From assembly GCA_035998445.1 (NCBI GenBank), contig DASYHQ010000018.1:186001-250000 (forward strand): a stretch of 64,000 nt of DNA. The letters run 5' to 3'. The DNA comes from Tepidisphaeraceae bacterium (GTDB lineage: Bacteria; Planctomycetota; Phycisphaerae; Tepidisphaerales; Tepidisphaeraceae). The notes below the pieces were generated by a model. The model saw only the letters and a program-made list of their open reading frames with translations, was not told where the DNA came from and ran no database searches. A program made the position numbers and the translations under genes. Shown piece by piece: positions 17,057-27,258 of the stretch (positions within the stretch are counted from its first letter, which is position 1; every line of letters begins with the position of its first letter).

Positions 17057-17884
17057 TCACGACATTACCCGTACACGGCAAGTGGATGGGGAAATGCCGA
17101 GCTCGCGCCGGAATGCCGTGGCAAACGCGAATGCATTGGAATAGCCGACCTGTGCCGCGACGGTGGATACCTTCAATCGCCCCGATGCCAGTTGTTCCGC
17201 GGCGCGGCGGAGGCGCAGGTGGGCCAGATGGCGCAGTGGGCTGCGGCCGTGCCGCGCGTGGCAGAGCCGCCGAAGGTGTTCGGGACTAACACGGGCGGCG
17301 TCCGCCAGCATCGCGAGCGACCACGGGCGCGATAGGTCGGTCGCAACCGTCTCCCATAGCTGGCTTAGTCGCTGGTCGACCTCCATAGGGCCAAGGATCC
17401 GGCGGGCGTGCAGATCAACCAGGTGAGCCCACGACGAAAGCGCCGCCGGGTCGGCCAAGCCATGCCACTCGCGGTACAACCCGAAGATCGCCGAGGCGAT
17501 GGGCTGCGGGTCGACCGCTTGCAGCCGCGGTTCGGCAACGACGTCCTCCGCATCGCCGGCATATTGCACCCACGCCAACGACCACACCTTTCCTCGGATC
17601 GCGCGGTACCCGTGCGGACAGCGTTGCCCCGTCACGTACGCCTGTCCCTCGCCGCACAGTAGCCACTTCCCAGCCACCCAAACCTCGCCAGCACCCCCTT
17701 CGCACACCAGGACCTGCACGATCAGCGGACTGACACGAACGAACCGAAACCCAACCGCCGCCTGCGATAGCCCGGTCAATGTAATGCCGGTCTTCGCCAG
17801 TGCCGGATAGCTACTTGACCCAACAATGCGCTCCCGCGTCCGGCGGCCGATCATGTGGGTCTCGCGAAGGTATTTGTCATTCAT
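17057..17884 (-). CDS. AraC-family transcriptional regulator
   Basis: A 275-aa regulator. The N-terminal ~150 residues form a cupin-like sensor (LIVQVLVCEGGAGEVWVAG, YRAIRGKVWSLAWVQY). The C-terminal two helix-turn-helix units are clear: WSLAMLADAARVSPEHLRRL and STVAAQVGYSNAFAFATAFRR, ending GISPSTCR. It is divergent from the GH2 gene with about 80 bp between starts, so it probably controls that gene in response to a sugar. The start at 17884 or the Met at 17851 are both possible. Confidence 0.9.
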   Translation of the reverse strand: MNDKYLRETHMIGRRTRERIVGSSSYPALAKTGITLTGLSQAAVGFRFVRVSPLIVQVLVCEGGAGEVWVAGKWLLCGEGQAYVTGQRCPHGYRAIRGKVWSLAWVQYAGDAEDVVAEPRLQAVDPQPIASAIFGLYREWHGLADPAALSSWAHLVDLHARRILGPMEVDQRLSQLWETVATDLSRPWSLAMLADAARVSPEHLRRLCHARHGRSPLRHLAHLRLRRAAEQLASGRLKVSTVAAQVGYSNAFAFATAFRRELGISPSTCRVRVMS

Positions 17885-17966
17885 ACCGATGGTTTTTCGC
17901 CTGCCCTTGCTTCATAGTCAATCGAACGCTATCGCGACGATGGCAAATGACAAAGGAATCACTTCA

Positions 17967-19769
17967 ATGAGCATCCCGCGCAATGAGTACCCACGTCCTC
18001 AGTTCGCACGTGCCGATTGGCTCTGTTTGAATGGCAAATGGCAGTTCGAGATTGACCCCGGCGACTCCGGGATCGATCGCGGATTGTTGAGCCGTGACCT
18101 CAGCGGCGAGATCATTGTGCCGTTCTGTCCCGAATCCACGCTCTCGGGCATCGGTCACGTCGATCGTATGCTTGCCGTTTGGTATCGGCGATCAATCACG
18201 GTGCCGGCGACTTGGACGGGACGCCGCGTGTTGCTGCACTTTCAGGCCTGCGATTACGAGACGACCGTCTGGGTGAACGGCGTCGAGGTGGCGCGACATC
18301 GCGGTGGCTTTACCCCCTTCTCGGCGGACGTCACGGATCATGTGCAGCCCGGCGAGCCGGCGACGATCGTCGTGCGTGCGCGCGACGACTGGCGTCATCC
18401 GAAACCCATGGGCAAGCAATCGCGCAGTTTCGGCAACGCGGGGTGCCACTACACGCGCACCACCGGCATCTGGCAGACGGCCTGGATGGAGCCCGTTGCC
18501 AAGCTGCACATGCATCGGCCGCGCATAACGCCCGACGTCGCTAACGGCGCGTTCCACATGGTCGTCCCGGTCAGCGGCAACGCGCGCGGCAGCCAGGTGC
18601 GCGTCACCCTCTCCGACGCCACGCGCCCTGAGGTGAAGGTCACAGCGACCGCATCCGCAGCATTCGACTTCGCGCCACAGGTCACTTTGAACGTGCCCGA
18701 ACGCCATCGGATCCTTTGGGAACCGCTGAAGCCACACCTGTACGACCTGAAGCTGGAACTGCTGGACGGCAGCGGCACCGTCGTCGACACGGCCACCAGC
18801 TACGCGGGCCTTCGCTCTGTCGCGATCGACGGCATGGCGATCAAGATCAACGGCAAGCCGGTCTTCCAGCGCCTCGTGCTGGACCAGGGATACTACGCCA
18901 ATGGTATCATGACTGCGCCGTCGGACGACGACCTCAAGCGCGACATCGAATTGAGCATCGCGGCTGGGTTCAACGGCGCACGGCTGCACCAGAAGGTGTT
19001 TGAGGAACGCTTCCTCTACCACGCCGACCGATTCGGTTACCTGTGCTGGGGCGAATTTCCTGACTGGGGGTCCGGTGGCTTTGGGCCCAGCCACGACCAC
19101 CAGCGTCCCAGCACGGCGTATGTCACGGAGTGGCTGGAGGCACTAGCCCGTGATTACTCGCACCCTAGCATCATTGGTTGGTGCGGTCTGAACGAGACGC
19201 ACCAGGCGATCCACGATGGCATGGGCGTGCTGGACGACGTCACGCGCGCAATGTTTCTGGCCGCGAAAGCGGCGGACCCGACCCGCCCGGTACTCGACGC
19301 CTCCGGCTACGCCCACCGCGTGCCCGAGACGGATGTCTACGATTGCCACGACTACGAGCAGGACCCTGCCAAGTTCGCCGCCAACCAACGAACGCTCGCC
19401 GACGGTAGGCCGTTCGAGAACAAGATTGGCACGGAGAAGCAACGGCAGAGCACGCCCTACCGTGGGCAACCGTTCTTCGTCAGCGAGTTCGGTGGCATCT
19501 GGTGGAACCCGGCGGCCCGGCCCGGTGAAGACTCGTGGGGCTACGGGCAAAAGCCGGCGACGATCGAAGAGTGGTACGCACGCTTCGAAGGACTGTGCGA
19601 CGTGCTTCTGGATGACCCCAACATGTTCGGCTACTGCTACACGCAGTTGACCGATGTGTTCCAGGAGCAGAACGGCATCTACCTGTTCGATCGCGACGTG
19701 AAGTTCGACATGGAGCGCGTCCACCGCATCCAGACGAAAACGGCTGCGATCGAAAAGATGATCGTGTAA
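17967..19769 (+). CDS. Glycoside hydrolase family 2 (beta-galactosidase/glucuronidase-like)
   Basis: A 600-aa enzyme with the GH2 order: jelly-roll sugar-binding domain (FARADWLCLNGKWQFEID, HFQACDYETTVWVNGVEVA), an Ig-like domain (about 210-310), then the TIM barrel. The general acid/base is in IIGWCGLNETHQ (Asn-Glu pair) and the nucleophile is in PFFVSEFGGIWW. No signal peptide, so it is cytoplasmic. The ATG at 17967 has AAAGGA 10 bases upstream and leaves room for the divergent AraC promoter. Substrate is unknown. Neighbouring AraC suggests induction by its sugar. Confidence 0.88.
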   Translation: MSIPRNEYPRPQFARADWLCLNGKWQFEIDPGDSGIDRGLLSRDLSGEIIVPFCPESTLSGIGHVDRMLAVWYRRSITVPATWTGRRVLLHFQACDYETTVWVNGVEVARHRGGFTPFSADVTDHVQPGEPATIVVRARDDWRHPKPMGKQSRSFGNAGCHYTRTTGIWQTAWMEPVAKLHMHRPRITPDVANGAFHMVVPVSGNARGSQVRVTLSDATRPEVKVTATASAAFDFAPQVTLNVPERHRILWEPLKPHLYDLKLELLDGSGTVVDTATSYAGLRSVAIDGMAIKINGKPVFQRLVLDQGYYANGIMTAPSDDDLKRDIELSIAAGFNGARLHQKVFEERFLYHADRFGYLCWGEFPDWGSGGFGPSHDHQRPSTAYVTEWLEALARDYSHPSIIGWCGLNETHQAIHDGMGVLDDVTRAMFLAAKAADPTRPVLDASGYAHRVPETDVYDCHDYEQDPAKFAANQRTLADGRPFENKIGTEKQRQSTPYRGQPFFVSEFGGIWWNPAARPGEDSWGYGQKPATIEEWYARFEGLCDVLLDDPNMFGYCYTQLTDVFQEQNGIYLFDRDVKFDMERVHRIQTKTAAIEKMIV

Positions 19770-19807
19770 CCGAATCTGCGGCTTGAGCCCAACACCATAC
19801 GCCGCGT

Positions 19808-20695
19808 CTAAAACAGCCAGCCCTGCCGATCCTCCCGAGATGCCTCGCCACTAGCACGCCTTTGCCGCTGCGGCGGCGTCGCGGCTGGGGGCGGTTCGAC
19901 TGGCTTTTCGATCGTCTCAGTCGGTTGCTTCGGCGCTCGCTCGCCGCGCCCACGGTCTCGCGCGCGGTTTGTGGCTGCCGTCAGCGTCTGGCGTGCCTGA
20001 CCGGTCGGGCAGAGATCGAGGACGGGGCACCGTTCGCAGGCGGGATTGGCGTGGAAGCAGCAGCGCTGACCGTGCAGCATCATCACTTCATGGTTGTCGT
20101 AGACCTGCTGCGCCGACCAGTCTGCCGGCAGCTGCGCTGCCAGCAGCACGTGCGATGGACCGACCGGCACGTCCGCAGGGATTAGGGCCAACCGGACGGC
20201 CACCCGGTGATGATGACTGTCGACCGGCAGCGCTGCCTTGCGCAACGTGCTGAACGACAGCACCGCCGCACTCGTCTTCGGCCCCACGCCCGGCAGCGTC
20301 TCCAGCCACGCACGCGCCCCAGGTACGTCCATGTCGCCGAGGAACGCCAGCGATAGCTCTCCACGACGGCTGGTGATCTCTTGAAGGATGCGCTGGATGC
20401 GCGGCGCCTTTTGTTCCGGCCAGGTCACAGCGCCGATAGCCCGTTCCACATCCAACGTCGGCGCGTCGCGCACGGTGGCCCAATCAGCGTACGCTGCGCG
20501 CAATGCCTTGAACGCCCTGCCGCTGTCGGCGTTACGCGTGCGATGCGACAGGATGGAGGAGATCAGCTCGCTCAGTGGGTCCAACGAGTGGAAGTACGGG
20601 ATCGGGCACCCGTACGTCTCGCAGAGCCGCTCGTGAACCATCAACGCCTTCGCGCGCGGCGCTACGTCGTCCGGCGTTTCATCACTTCGCACCAT
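19808..20695 (-). CDS. Endonuclease III-like DNA glycosylase/lyase
   Basis: A 295-aa HhH-GPD repair protein. Helix-hairpin-helix LPGVGPKTSAAVLSF contains the catalytic lysine position and VDSHHHRV contains the catalytic aspartate. The Fe-S loop C-x6-C-x2-C-x5-C is complete in CFHANPACERCPVLDLC. It removes damaged pyrimidines from DNA. Unusual is the ~55-residue basic/proline-rich C-terminal extension (RARDRGRGERAPKQP...). The ATG at 20695, preceded by GGAGG, is preferred over a GTG at 20746. Confidence 0.88.
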   Translation of the reverse strand: MVRSDETPDDVAPRAKALMVHERLCETYGCPIPYFHSLDPLSELISSILSHRTRNADSGRAFKALRAAYADWATVRDAPTLDVERAIGAVTWPEQKAPRIQRILQEITSRRGELSLAFLGDMDVPGARAWLETLPGVGPKTSAAVLSFSTLRKAALPVDSHHHRVAVRLALIPADVPVGPSHVLLAAQLPADWSAQQVYDNHEVMMLHGQRCCFHANPACERCPVLDLCPTGQARQTLTAATNRARDRGRGERAPKQPTETIEKPVEPPPAATPPQRQRRASGEASREDRQGWLF

Positions 20696-20851
20696 GCGGC
20701 CTCCGTGCCTGCTCTTCAAGCGTAGCTCAAGCAACGTAGCGCGCACACTCTCAAATGGCGGCGGGGCAATTTTCCTGCAGCAGCCCGGGAGGGTTCTATT
20801 GGCGTGTCCGCACGCGCGGCACCTTCATCATGCAACGGATGGCGGTGCCAC

Positions 20852-23800
20852 TCACTTCACCAAGGCATCAAAGGCCGGCGCCATCGCTTCAGCCCACGCG
20901 GCATAGCCGGCCGATGACAGATGTAGTTCATCTTGCGCGAACAGTGACGTCACGACGCGTCCGGGCGCGACCGAGAACGTGTCGGTTAGATCGAGATACG
21001 TCACGGCATCGCCTGCGATCGCGGGCAGGTCGCGCTGGATCATCGCGTTGATTTTTTCGATGCGATTGCAAAAGTATTCGTTCTGGCGCGGCAAGATGCC
21101 CAGCAGCAGCACTTTCGCGTCTGGCAACTTGGCGCAAATCGCTTTCACACATTCCAGAACGCCCGCGGCGATGTCCTCGTCGTTCCCGCCGTTGGGTGGG
21201 CCATAGAGGTTGTTGGTGCCGATCATCAAAACGACCAGCTTCGGCTTCAATTCGTCCAACTCGCCGTTTGCAATGCGCCACAGCACCTGCCGTGTGCTGT
21301 CACCGCCAATTCCGTAGTTGACGGATTTCACGGGCGCGAACCGGGCATCCCAGATGTCCTTGCCCTCGCTGCCCCAACCTTGGGTAATCGAATCGCCGAG
21401 GAACACGACCCCCACGTCCCCCTGCTTCGTGCGTGCAAGGAACTCATTGTGCCGGCTTTGCCATGCGGTAGGATGCTGCTCCCAAAAGCCCCACGCCGGC
21501 TCGGTGGGCTTGCCGGCGGTGGGACTGGTGAAGAGCGGATTGCTAGGGTCCATCTTTGCCGGCTCAGGCGCGGCGTTGAGGGCGACGGGAACGTTGGCTG
21601 CGGTGATCGACACGTCGTCAAGCCACGCGGAGCCAGTTCCCTCGGCCAACAGCACGACGCCGAACGACGCCGTCTTCGCCGGCAGTGTGATCTGCTTGGA
21701 TGCCTCCGCCCAATCGTTCGTTCCCTGCGCGTACTTCACTTGTACGAACTCGATCGGCGTCCCGGTGGCCGCCATGGGTTGGATCGCAAAATTCACCTTC
21801 ACGTCGCCGGTGGTCTTCACGCGGCCATGAATCGTGAATGTGGTGCCGGGGTCGGCGGTGATGCGCTGCGATGCCTGACCCTGCTTGCCATTCACATCCA
21901 CGCGCAGCGCGCCTGGCTTGTCGCCCCCCTCGGTGGCGTCGCGCGAGACCTTGGCATCGCCCCAGTGATCGACCCAGCCCACTGGTTGATCGCTACCTTG
22001 GTCGAACGACGCGTTCAACAACACCAGCGGTTCAGAAGCGCTCCTGATCGGCGCGGGTGCTGTCGGCGTCAGTTTTACGTCGTCCAGCCACGCCCGACCA
22101 TCGCCTTCAATCATCAACAACACGTTGGACCGCGCGGCCCACTCGGGCAGTTCGATGCTGGTGGAGAACTCGCTCCAATCGGTTTCGTCCTGCACGTACT
22201 TCGCCTGGCGAAACTCGTTCTTCGTCCAGCCCTCGTCGAACGACTGCACGGCCACGTTCACCCGCGCGTTGCCCTCGCTCTTCACGAAGCCGCTGAGCCT
22301 GAACGACTTGCCCTCCAACCCTTCGATCTGTTGAAAAGCCTGGCCCGAGCCACCCGCCTTCGACGGATCGATGCGCAGCGATGCAGGCGCCGATCTAAAC
22401 ACGTCGGTGTCGCGCGCTGCGACCACGTCGCCCCACGAGCCGGACCAACCGACAGGCACAACGCTGCCGTCGTTCATGTTGCCGTTGGCCAACACGCTGC
22501 CCTCCATCGCGGGATGGGGCGGCGCGACGGCCAAGCGATCATCCTCGGTCGACTTGTACGATCGCGTGCCGGCCGGCACAAACGCCTTGTTCCACGTCGC
22601 AATGAAGAACCCGCGCCCGAACGTACCCACCACCAGGCGCCCCGGCGTGTGCGGGTCGAATGCGATCGCCTGCCCTCGCAACATGGGCAACTGATCGTTG
22701 GCCGGCGCCCAGGTCTTGCCCGCGTCGGCGCTCAGCCATACGCCAGTGGCGCCGGTGTGGTCGTGGTACGGATCGTCGTTAGTGATCAACGCCAGTCGAT
22801 TTGGGTCGAACGGGTCGGCATTCACCTCAAACGCGAAGTGTTCATCCAGCAGCCGCGTCCACATCCTACCCGCTGCGTCGTATCGCCAGACGCCGGGTCT
22901 TCCATCGCGCCACTGGCATGCATACACGTTGCCGACCGAGTCGCAGTTGATGCGTCCACGCCCGGCTGGCTTGGGGCCGCCGATGTTGGTAAAGGTTCTC
23001 CCGTCGCTCGTCACATACACGCCATTCTTCGCCGACACGTAGAAGCGCCCTGCCTCTGTGGGGTCGGCCGCGATCCAGACGCTGCCAGCGGGCGCACCAT
23101 CGATGGGCGTCCATCGCTCGCCAGCGTCGGTGGACCCAAGCAGCTTGCCGCCGACCGTGACCCACACGCGCATGGCGTCGTCCGGGTGCGCGTAGATGCC
23201 GTTGCTTTCGGGCCGCTTGCCGAAGCCGGCATCAGGCAGGCCGCGGGTCGCGCCGCTCAGCACGGTCCAGTTCGCGCCACCGTCGCTGCTGCGCAGAATA
23301 CCGTTGAAGTCACCATGCTGGCCGGTCGTCACGTAGATGCGGCCATCTTTGGTGAACGCGGCGTCGGTGCCGCCAAGCCAGGGGTTTGGCTCACTGGTGC
23401 TGTAACGCCAGCTCTTGAGGTCGTCGTCGCTGATCCACGCACGGGCGGCGTCCATCGCTTGAATGATGCTCTGCCCCTTCACGTACGGGTTGAACACGAC
23501 GTTCGTCGCACACCACCCGGTAAACCCGCGGCCGCGCCAGTGGTCTTTCTTTGATTCGTCTGGGCGGAACGCGGTGATGTCAGTCCAGGATTTTCCGCCA
23601 TCCGTCGTGCGCAGCAGGTACTCGGTGCCGAAGCCGTAGGCGACCAGCGGGTCCTTCGGGTCGGCTTCCATGTTGCTCAGCGCGGCGCCGGCGAACGTCG
23701 CGGTGATGATGGGGGCGGCATCCAACAGGGACCGGCGGGTCGGGTCGGATTCGTCCTGTCCGATGTTCTGCTTCGTGCCGACCGGCGTCCAAGTGGCGCC

Positions 23801-24811
23801 GCCGTTGGTGGTGCGGTAGAGCACACCGGTGTTCCAGCGGGCGTCGCTGGTCCAGATGACGTTCGAATCGATGGGCGATACTGCCAGCGCATTGTAGTGC
23901 GCCGTAAAGTGATAGCCGTCGCTACGATCTTGCGGCAGGTTGCCACTGATGCTGGTCCATGAGCGTCCGCCGTCCGTGCTCTTGAAGATGCCACCAGGCA
24001 GGTGCTGTGCTTCGCCTGATGGCTTCGCCGCGCCAAGCGAAACCCATAACGTGTCCGGATCGGTCGGATGGGTCGCCAGCCGTGCCACGTTCGTGTGCGG
24101 CAGGCCGGCATTGTGCTTTGCCCAGGTCTTCCCACCATCTTCCGACAGGTAGAAGCCCTGCCCATTGCCCAATGCCGCAAGCCGAGTGCTGGAGCCCGCA
24201 AGGAAGGAACCGGCGACGAGGTTCACGCCGCCCTTGATCGCTTCCGGCGTCGATCCGTCGTTCGTCACCGTGGCGATGTGCCGCCAGGTGTCGCCAGCGT
24301 CGGTGCTCTCCCAGACTCCGCCGAACGAGTCCGACTGCGCCCACCGGCGGCTCGAGCCCCCGATGGCGATCAGTCGGCGAACGTTGTTCGGATCGAACAG
24401 CACGCGCTCGACGGCGGCGCTGTAAGTGCCACCACTGATCGGCGGGAAGCCGCTGCGCTGCTCGGTCCAGTTCAGCCCCCCATCCACGCTCTTGTACGGC
24501 CCGCTCATCGTGCCGGCCCAGACGACGTTCGGGTCCGTCGGGTGGAACGTGACGTCCGCCATCTCGTAACTCTTAAACCCGAAGGTCGACTGCCACGTTT
24601 CGCCCGCATTGGTCGAGAGCGCCATCGACAGCATGTCCCCGCCCGACAGGATGCGCCGCGAATCGTGCGGGCTGACCCGCAGCGACACCGTCGCCCCGCC
24701 GTTGCCCGGCTCGTACAACGGCGCCCACCGCGGCGCATCGGCGGCGAGCGCGGAACGGGTGATGAAGGTGAGCATGACGGAGAGGACCAGTCGCGTGATG
24801 AGGGTGCGCAT
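20852..24811 (-). CDS. Secreted BNR/sortilin-type propeller protein fused to SGNH esterase
   Basis: A 1319-aa secreted protein starting MRTLITRLVLSVMLTFITRSALAA, a clear signal peptide, which decides the start. Residues ~25-740 are repeated beta-propeller blades with Asp-box motifs (STDGGRSW, TTNGGATW, TTDGGKSW, SSDGGANW, STDAGERW), as in GH74/sortilin-like proteins. Two similar jelly-roll modules follow (each VxWxxxWGD ... ENDW/TDW ... GxAWLDDVxxT). The last ~230 residues are an SGNH hydrolase: block I FLGDSITQGWG, block II GIGGD, block III GTNN, block V DELHLS. It probably binds and deacetylates a polysaccharide outside the cell. Specific substrate is unknown. Confidence 0.85.
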   Translation of the reverse strand: MRTLITRLVLSVMLTFITRSALAADAPRWAPLYEPGNGGATVSLRVSPHDSRRILSGGDMLSMALSTNAGETWQSTFGFKSYEMADVTFHPTDPNVVWAGTMSGPYKSVDGGLNWTEQRSGFPPISGGTYSAAVERVLFDPNNVRRLIAIGGSSRRWAQSDSFGGVWESTDAGDTWRHIATVTNDGSTPEAIKGGVNLVAGSFLAGSSTRLAALGNGQGFYLSEDGGKTWAKHNAGLPHTNVARLATHPTDPDTLWVSLGAAKPSGEAQHLPGGIFKSTDGGRSWTSISGNLPQDRSDGYHFTAHYNALAVSPIDSNVIWTSDARWNTGVLYRTTNGGATWTPVGTKQNIGQDESDPTRRSLLDAAPIITATFAGAALSNMEADPKDPLVAYGFGTEYLLRTTDGGKSWTDITAFRPDESKKDHWRGRGFTGWCATNVVFNPYVKGQSIIQAMDAARAWISDDDLKSWRYSTSEPNPWLGGTDAAFTKDGRIYVTTGQHGDFNGILRSSDGGANWTVLSGATRGLPDAGFGKRPESNGIYAHPDDAMRVWVTVGGKLLGSTDAGERWTPIDGAPAGSVWIAADPTEAGRFYVSAKNGVYVTSDGRTFTNIGGPKPAGRGRINCDSVGNVYACQWRDGRPGVWRYDAAGRMWTRLLDEHFAFEVNADPFDPNRLALITNDDPYHDHTGATGVWLSADAGKTWAPANDQLPMLRGQAIAFDPHTPGRLVVGTFGRGFFIATWNKAFVPAGTRSYKSTEDDRLAVAPPHPAMEGSVLANGNMNDGSVVPVGWSGSWGDVVAARDTDVFRSAPASLRIDPSKAGGSGQAFQQIEGLEGKSFRLSGFVKSEGNARVNVAVQSFDEGWTKNEFRQAKYVQDETDWSEFSTSIELPEWAARSNVLLMIEGDGRAWLDDVKLTPTAPAPIRSASEPLVLLNASFDQGSDQPVGWVDHWGDAKVSRDATEGGDKPGALRVDVNGKQGQASQRITADPGTTFTIHGRVKTTGDVKVNFAIQPMAATGTPIEFVQVKYAQGTNDWAEASKQITLPAKTASFGVVLLAEGTGSAWLDDVSITAANVPVALNAAPEPAKMDPSNPLFTSPTAGKPTEPAWGFWEQHPTAWQSRHNEFLARTKQGDVGVVFLGDSITQGWGSEGKDIWDARFAPVKSVNYGIGGDSTRQVLWRIANGELDELKPKLVVLMIGTNNLYGPPNGGNDEDIAAGVLECVKAICAKLPDAKVLLLGILPRQNEYFCNRIEKINAMIQRDLPAIAGDAVTYLDLTDTFSVAPGRVVTSLFAQDELHLSSAGYAAWAEAMAPAFDALVK

Positions 24812-25016
24812 GTTGGGTCGGATCCTTGGAAGCGGGATCAAAAGTGCTTGGTGTGCAAGAGACGGATTACTCGCCCATGTCGTCATACGCCGAACGAGCG
24901 GAGAACACGGGTGTACGGCCCCCCCCTGCCATAACCTGTTTGCGGTCATGACTGATGTCCCACACCGCCGGTCGTCCTTTCACCCCGTCGGGTTGGCAGC
25001 CCGCCGTACCATGCGC

Positions 25017-25703
25017 TCACAGAAGCGACCGCCGCCGCCGCCGCCCGAGCGCCGCCAGCGCCACCGCCACGGCACTGATCGCCGCGCCGGTGGGCTCGGG
25101 TACGGCAGCTTGGACGGTCACATCATCGACGTAAAACGTCTGCGCTTTGGTGATGCCCGGAAAGCCCGAGTTGTCGAAAAAGAACTCGAAGAACGTCCCC
25201 CCACCGGCAGCGTATGCGTCGAGCGCGCCCTTGAACGCGGTGTTCGCCGAGTAATCGTACGAGAAGTTCACCGTGCCGGCGGTCGCCGGCACCGCGACCG
25301 CTGCCAGGCCGACGTAGCCAAAGTTGTTGGCGTTCGAGTTGGCGACGAGCCGAAAGTTGAATGCCTGCGGCACGGCGGTGTCGGCGTCGAAGCGGGACAG
25401 CGTCAGGTCGATGCTCGTCCCGTTCAGCAGCGCCTCGATCGTCGCCCCGGTCCGACCGAGGCCGCTCGACTTGGCGAACTGCGTGAACGTGCCGCTCGTG
25501 CTGAACGCCGACTCGATCCGAAGTTCCAGGTCGTCACTGGCATCGGCCGAGTCGGCGACGGTGACGATCGATCCCCCAGCCGCCGAGAACGTGAGGTTCG
25601 CCGTGCCGTCAAAGTCGTTCACCACGAACGCCCCACGGGCCGCGCCGGCCAATCCGATCGCCAACGACGCAAAAGCCATGATTCCCAATCGACCATTCAC
25701 CAT
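25017..25703 (-). CDS. PEP-CTERM surface protein
   Basis: A 228-aa exported protein: N-terminal signal (IMAFASLAIGLAGAARGA) and a C-terminal sorting signal VPEPTG followed by a hydrophobic stretch and an RRRRR cluster. The middle is beta-rich, Ser/Thr/Asn-rich and has few charged residues, typical of extracellular matrix proteins. Family knowledge: such proteins are processed by an exosortase, none of which is in this window. The role of the middle domain is unknown. Confidence 0.85.
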   Translation of the reverse strand: MVNGRLGIMAFASLAIGLAGAARGAFVVNDFDGTANLTFSAAGGSIVTVADSADASDDLELRIESAFSTSGTFTQFAKSSGLGRTGATIEALLNGTSIDLTLSRFDADTAVPQAFNFRLVANSNANNFGYVGLAAVAVPATAGTVNFSYDYSANTAFKGALDAYAAGGGTFFEFFFDNSGFPGITKAQTFYVDDVTVQAAVPEPTGAAISAVAVALAALGRRRRRSLL

Positions 25704-26121
25704 GAAATCCTCCTAAGAGTGAGACGTGAAACGCGCCGCCCGCACGACGATGCGGTAGGCCAAAATCTCGTAACCGAGCGATTGAACGCGTCTGGACGCT
25801 CACGAGGCCGTCAAGGCAAAAAACGCGACGTTCGGCTAAATCTGACGCCGGGTGCCCCGGGTTGCGCCCGACTTGGGCGTCTCCGACCTTGGGTTCCCCA
25901 ACGTTTTATGGTTCAGTGTTTCGTGCTAGAACCCGTTGCGGCTCGCATCCGGCGTTGCCGGTCCTTACTGCGGGACCAGGAGGTTCATGCCGAGCAGTTC
26001 ACGCCCTTCACCGCTTCGGCGGTCGAGCCGTCCTTCGTCACCATGGTGGGTCGACAGACCACAGACGACTGAGGTGCGGGTGAGCATCTGGTGGCTCACC
26101 CGCACCTCGGTCGGGAACCCA
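25704..26121. other. Gene-free stretch upstream of a PEP-CTERM gene
   Basis: 418 bases without a credible gene. It contains the promoter region of the 25703 gene (purine-rich ATCCTCC complement next to its start) and a strong hairpin near the prepilin stop (see 26071-26108). Short open frames here lack coding character. Confidence 0.6.
26071..26108 (-). terminator. Strong hairpin after the prepilin gene
   Basis: A perfect 15-bp stem (26071-26085 with 26094-26108, core GAGGTGCGGGTGAGC) starts 14 bases past the stop of the minus-strand prepilin gene. It lacks a U-tract, so it is a stabilising or weak terminator hairpin. Confidence 0.55.
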
Positions 26122-26970
26122 TTACTGCGCGACCCATACGTTCCCATGCTTCAGCTCGCCGCCATCGATGACGGTGCCGACGTTGTTCCGCTTCAGTTGA
26201 AGTGGCGCGACGTGGCCGTCGACGAAGACGAAGTTTGCGGTCGAGTTCTTCTTGTGACGGAAGCGTACGTTCGCGCGACCGCCGTAGTTGCCCCAGCCCG
26301 TGACGTCTAGGTTGGCATCGCCTAGCGAGCCGAATACGGCAGGGTTACCCTGGTCAGCCATGTTCCCACTATCCAATACCAGCCCCTGCCAATAGACGCG
26401 ATTGCTGTCGAGGGCTTCGGGCTCCCAAACTGCATTTCCGAACGGCACTTCGCCCCACCCGGTATCAAACAGGATTTGCCCCGCGTCGAACGCAAGCACG
26501 ACCTCAGAGGCGCGCTTGGCCCTAGCCACCCGGTAATGGGCATACGGGCGGGTGTAACCTGTCGCCGGATCGAGTCGGTTCGCTTCGAGGTTAGGCACCA
26601 TGCGCGGGTGGGCCGCGTAGTGCGTGAACCCACCCTCTTGAGCCCGGGGACAGTGAAGCGCGCCGCCGACGTTTTCCTTCAGCGGCAGTCCGGCTTCGTC
26701 GCGCAGGGCTTCCCACCACATCAGATTTTCGCCTGTCGTTGGATAGTAGACGCGAGCACCGGGCAGGAATCCCTTGTTTCCGTTGGCGTACAACGACATA
26801 GCCAAACCAACCTGGCGCAGGTTCGACTGGCACTGTAGGTCAAGCGCAGCCTCACGTGCCTTGTTCAGGCTCGGCAGCAGGATGCTGATCAGCAGCGCGA
26901 TGATGCCGATCACCACGAGCAGTTCAACCAACGTGAAGGCCCGTGCGGGCGAGTGTGACTTCCTAGTCAT
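26122..26970 (-). CDS. Prepilin-like protein with H-x9-DG ending
   Basis: A 282-aa type IV pilin-like protein of the kind abundant in Planctomycetes. The N-terminus has a basic leader then [23 protein letters not shown]-type sequence, cleaved before Phe by prepilin peptidase, with Glu+5. The C-terminal H-x9-DG motif is [17 protein letters not shown]. The middle carries a small globular region with a Cys pair ([14 protein letters not shown]). Many such paralogues occur per genome, and their job (pseudopilus or surface display) is unsettled. It sits between two PEP-CTERM genes. Confidence 0.9.
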   Translation of the reverse strand: MTRKSHSPARAFTLVELLVVIGIIALLISILLPSLNKAREAALDLQCQSNLRQVGLAMSLYANGNKGFLPGARVYYPTTGENLMWWEALRDEAGLPLKENVGGALHCPRAQEGGFTHYAAHPRMVPNLEANRLDPATGYTRPYAHYRVARAKRASEVVLAFDAGQILFDTGWGEVPFGNAVWEPEALDSNRVYWQGLVLDSGNMADQGNPAVFGSLGDANLDVTGWGNYGGRANVRFRHKKNSTANFVFVDGHVAPLQLKRNNVGTVIDGGELKHGNVWVAQ

Positions 26971-27258
26971 GACAAACCTCCAAAAACAGAACCCGTTCGA
27001 TATGTGTTCCGCAGCGGCGGTCGGCCGAACGGCCGGACTTGCCTGGGCGGTTTCAATGGCACGTGAGACGCGCTGACCACCCTCTCAGTCCTTCAAACTT
27101 GCCACGGCTACGCGCCGCGGGGCTGACGTGGTGGTCGATGCACCAGCAGCTCGATGGGCGTGAACGCCTTCGTTCGAATGCCGGCCGTGCATGGTTCCGA
27201 CCGAGTGGGTCAAGCGGCGCCACGAGCGTTGCCCCGTTGCGCCGGCAATAGCGTTCCC

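Noticed and set aside
21380-23554. 724-codon plus-strand open frame opposite the BNR/SGNH gene
   Set aside because: Shadow of the minus-strand gene, Arg/His/Pro-rich and lacking any motif.
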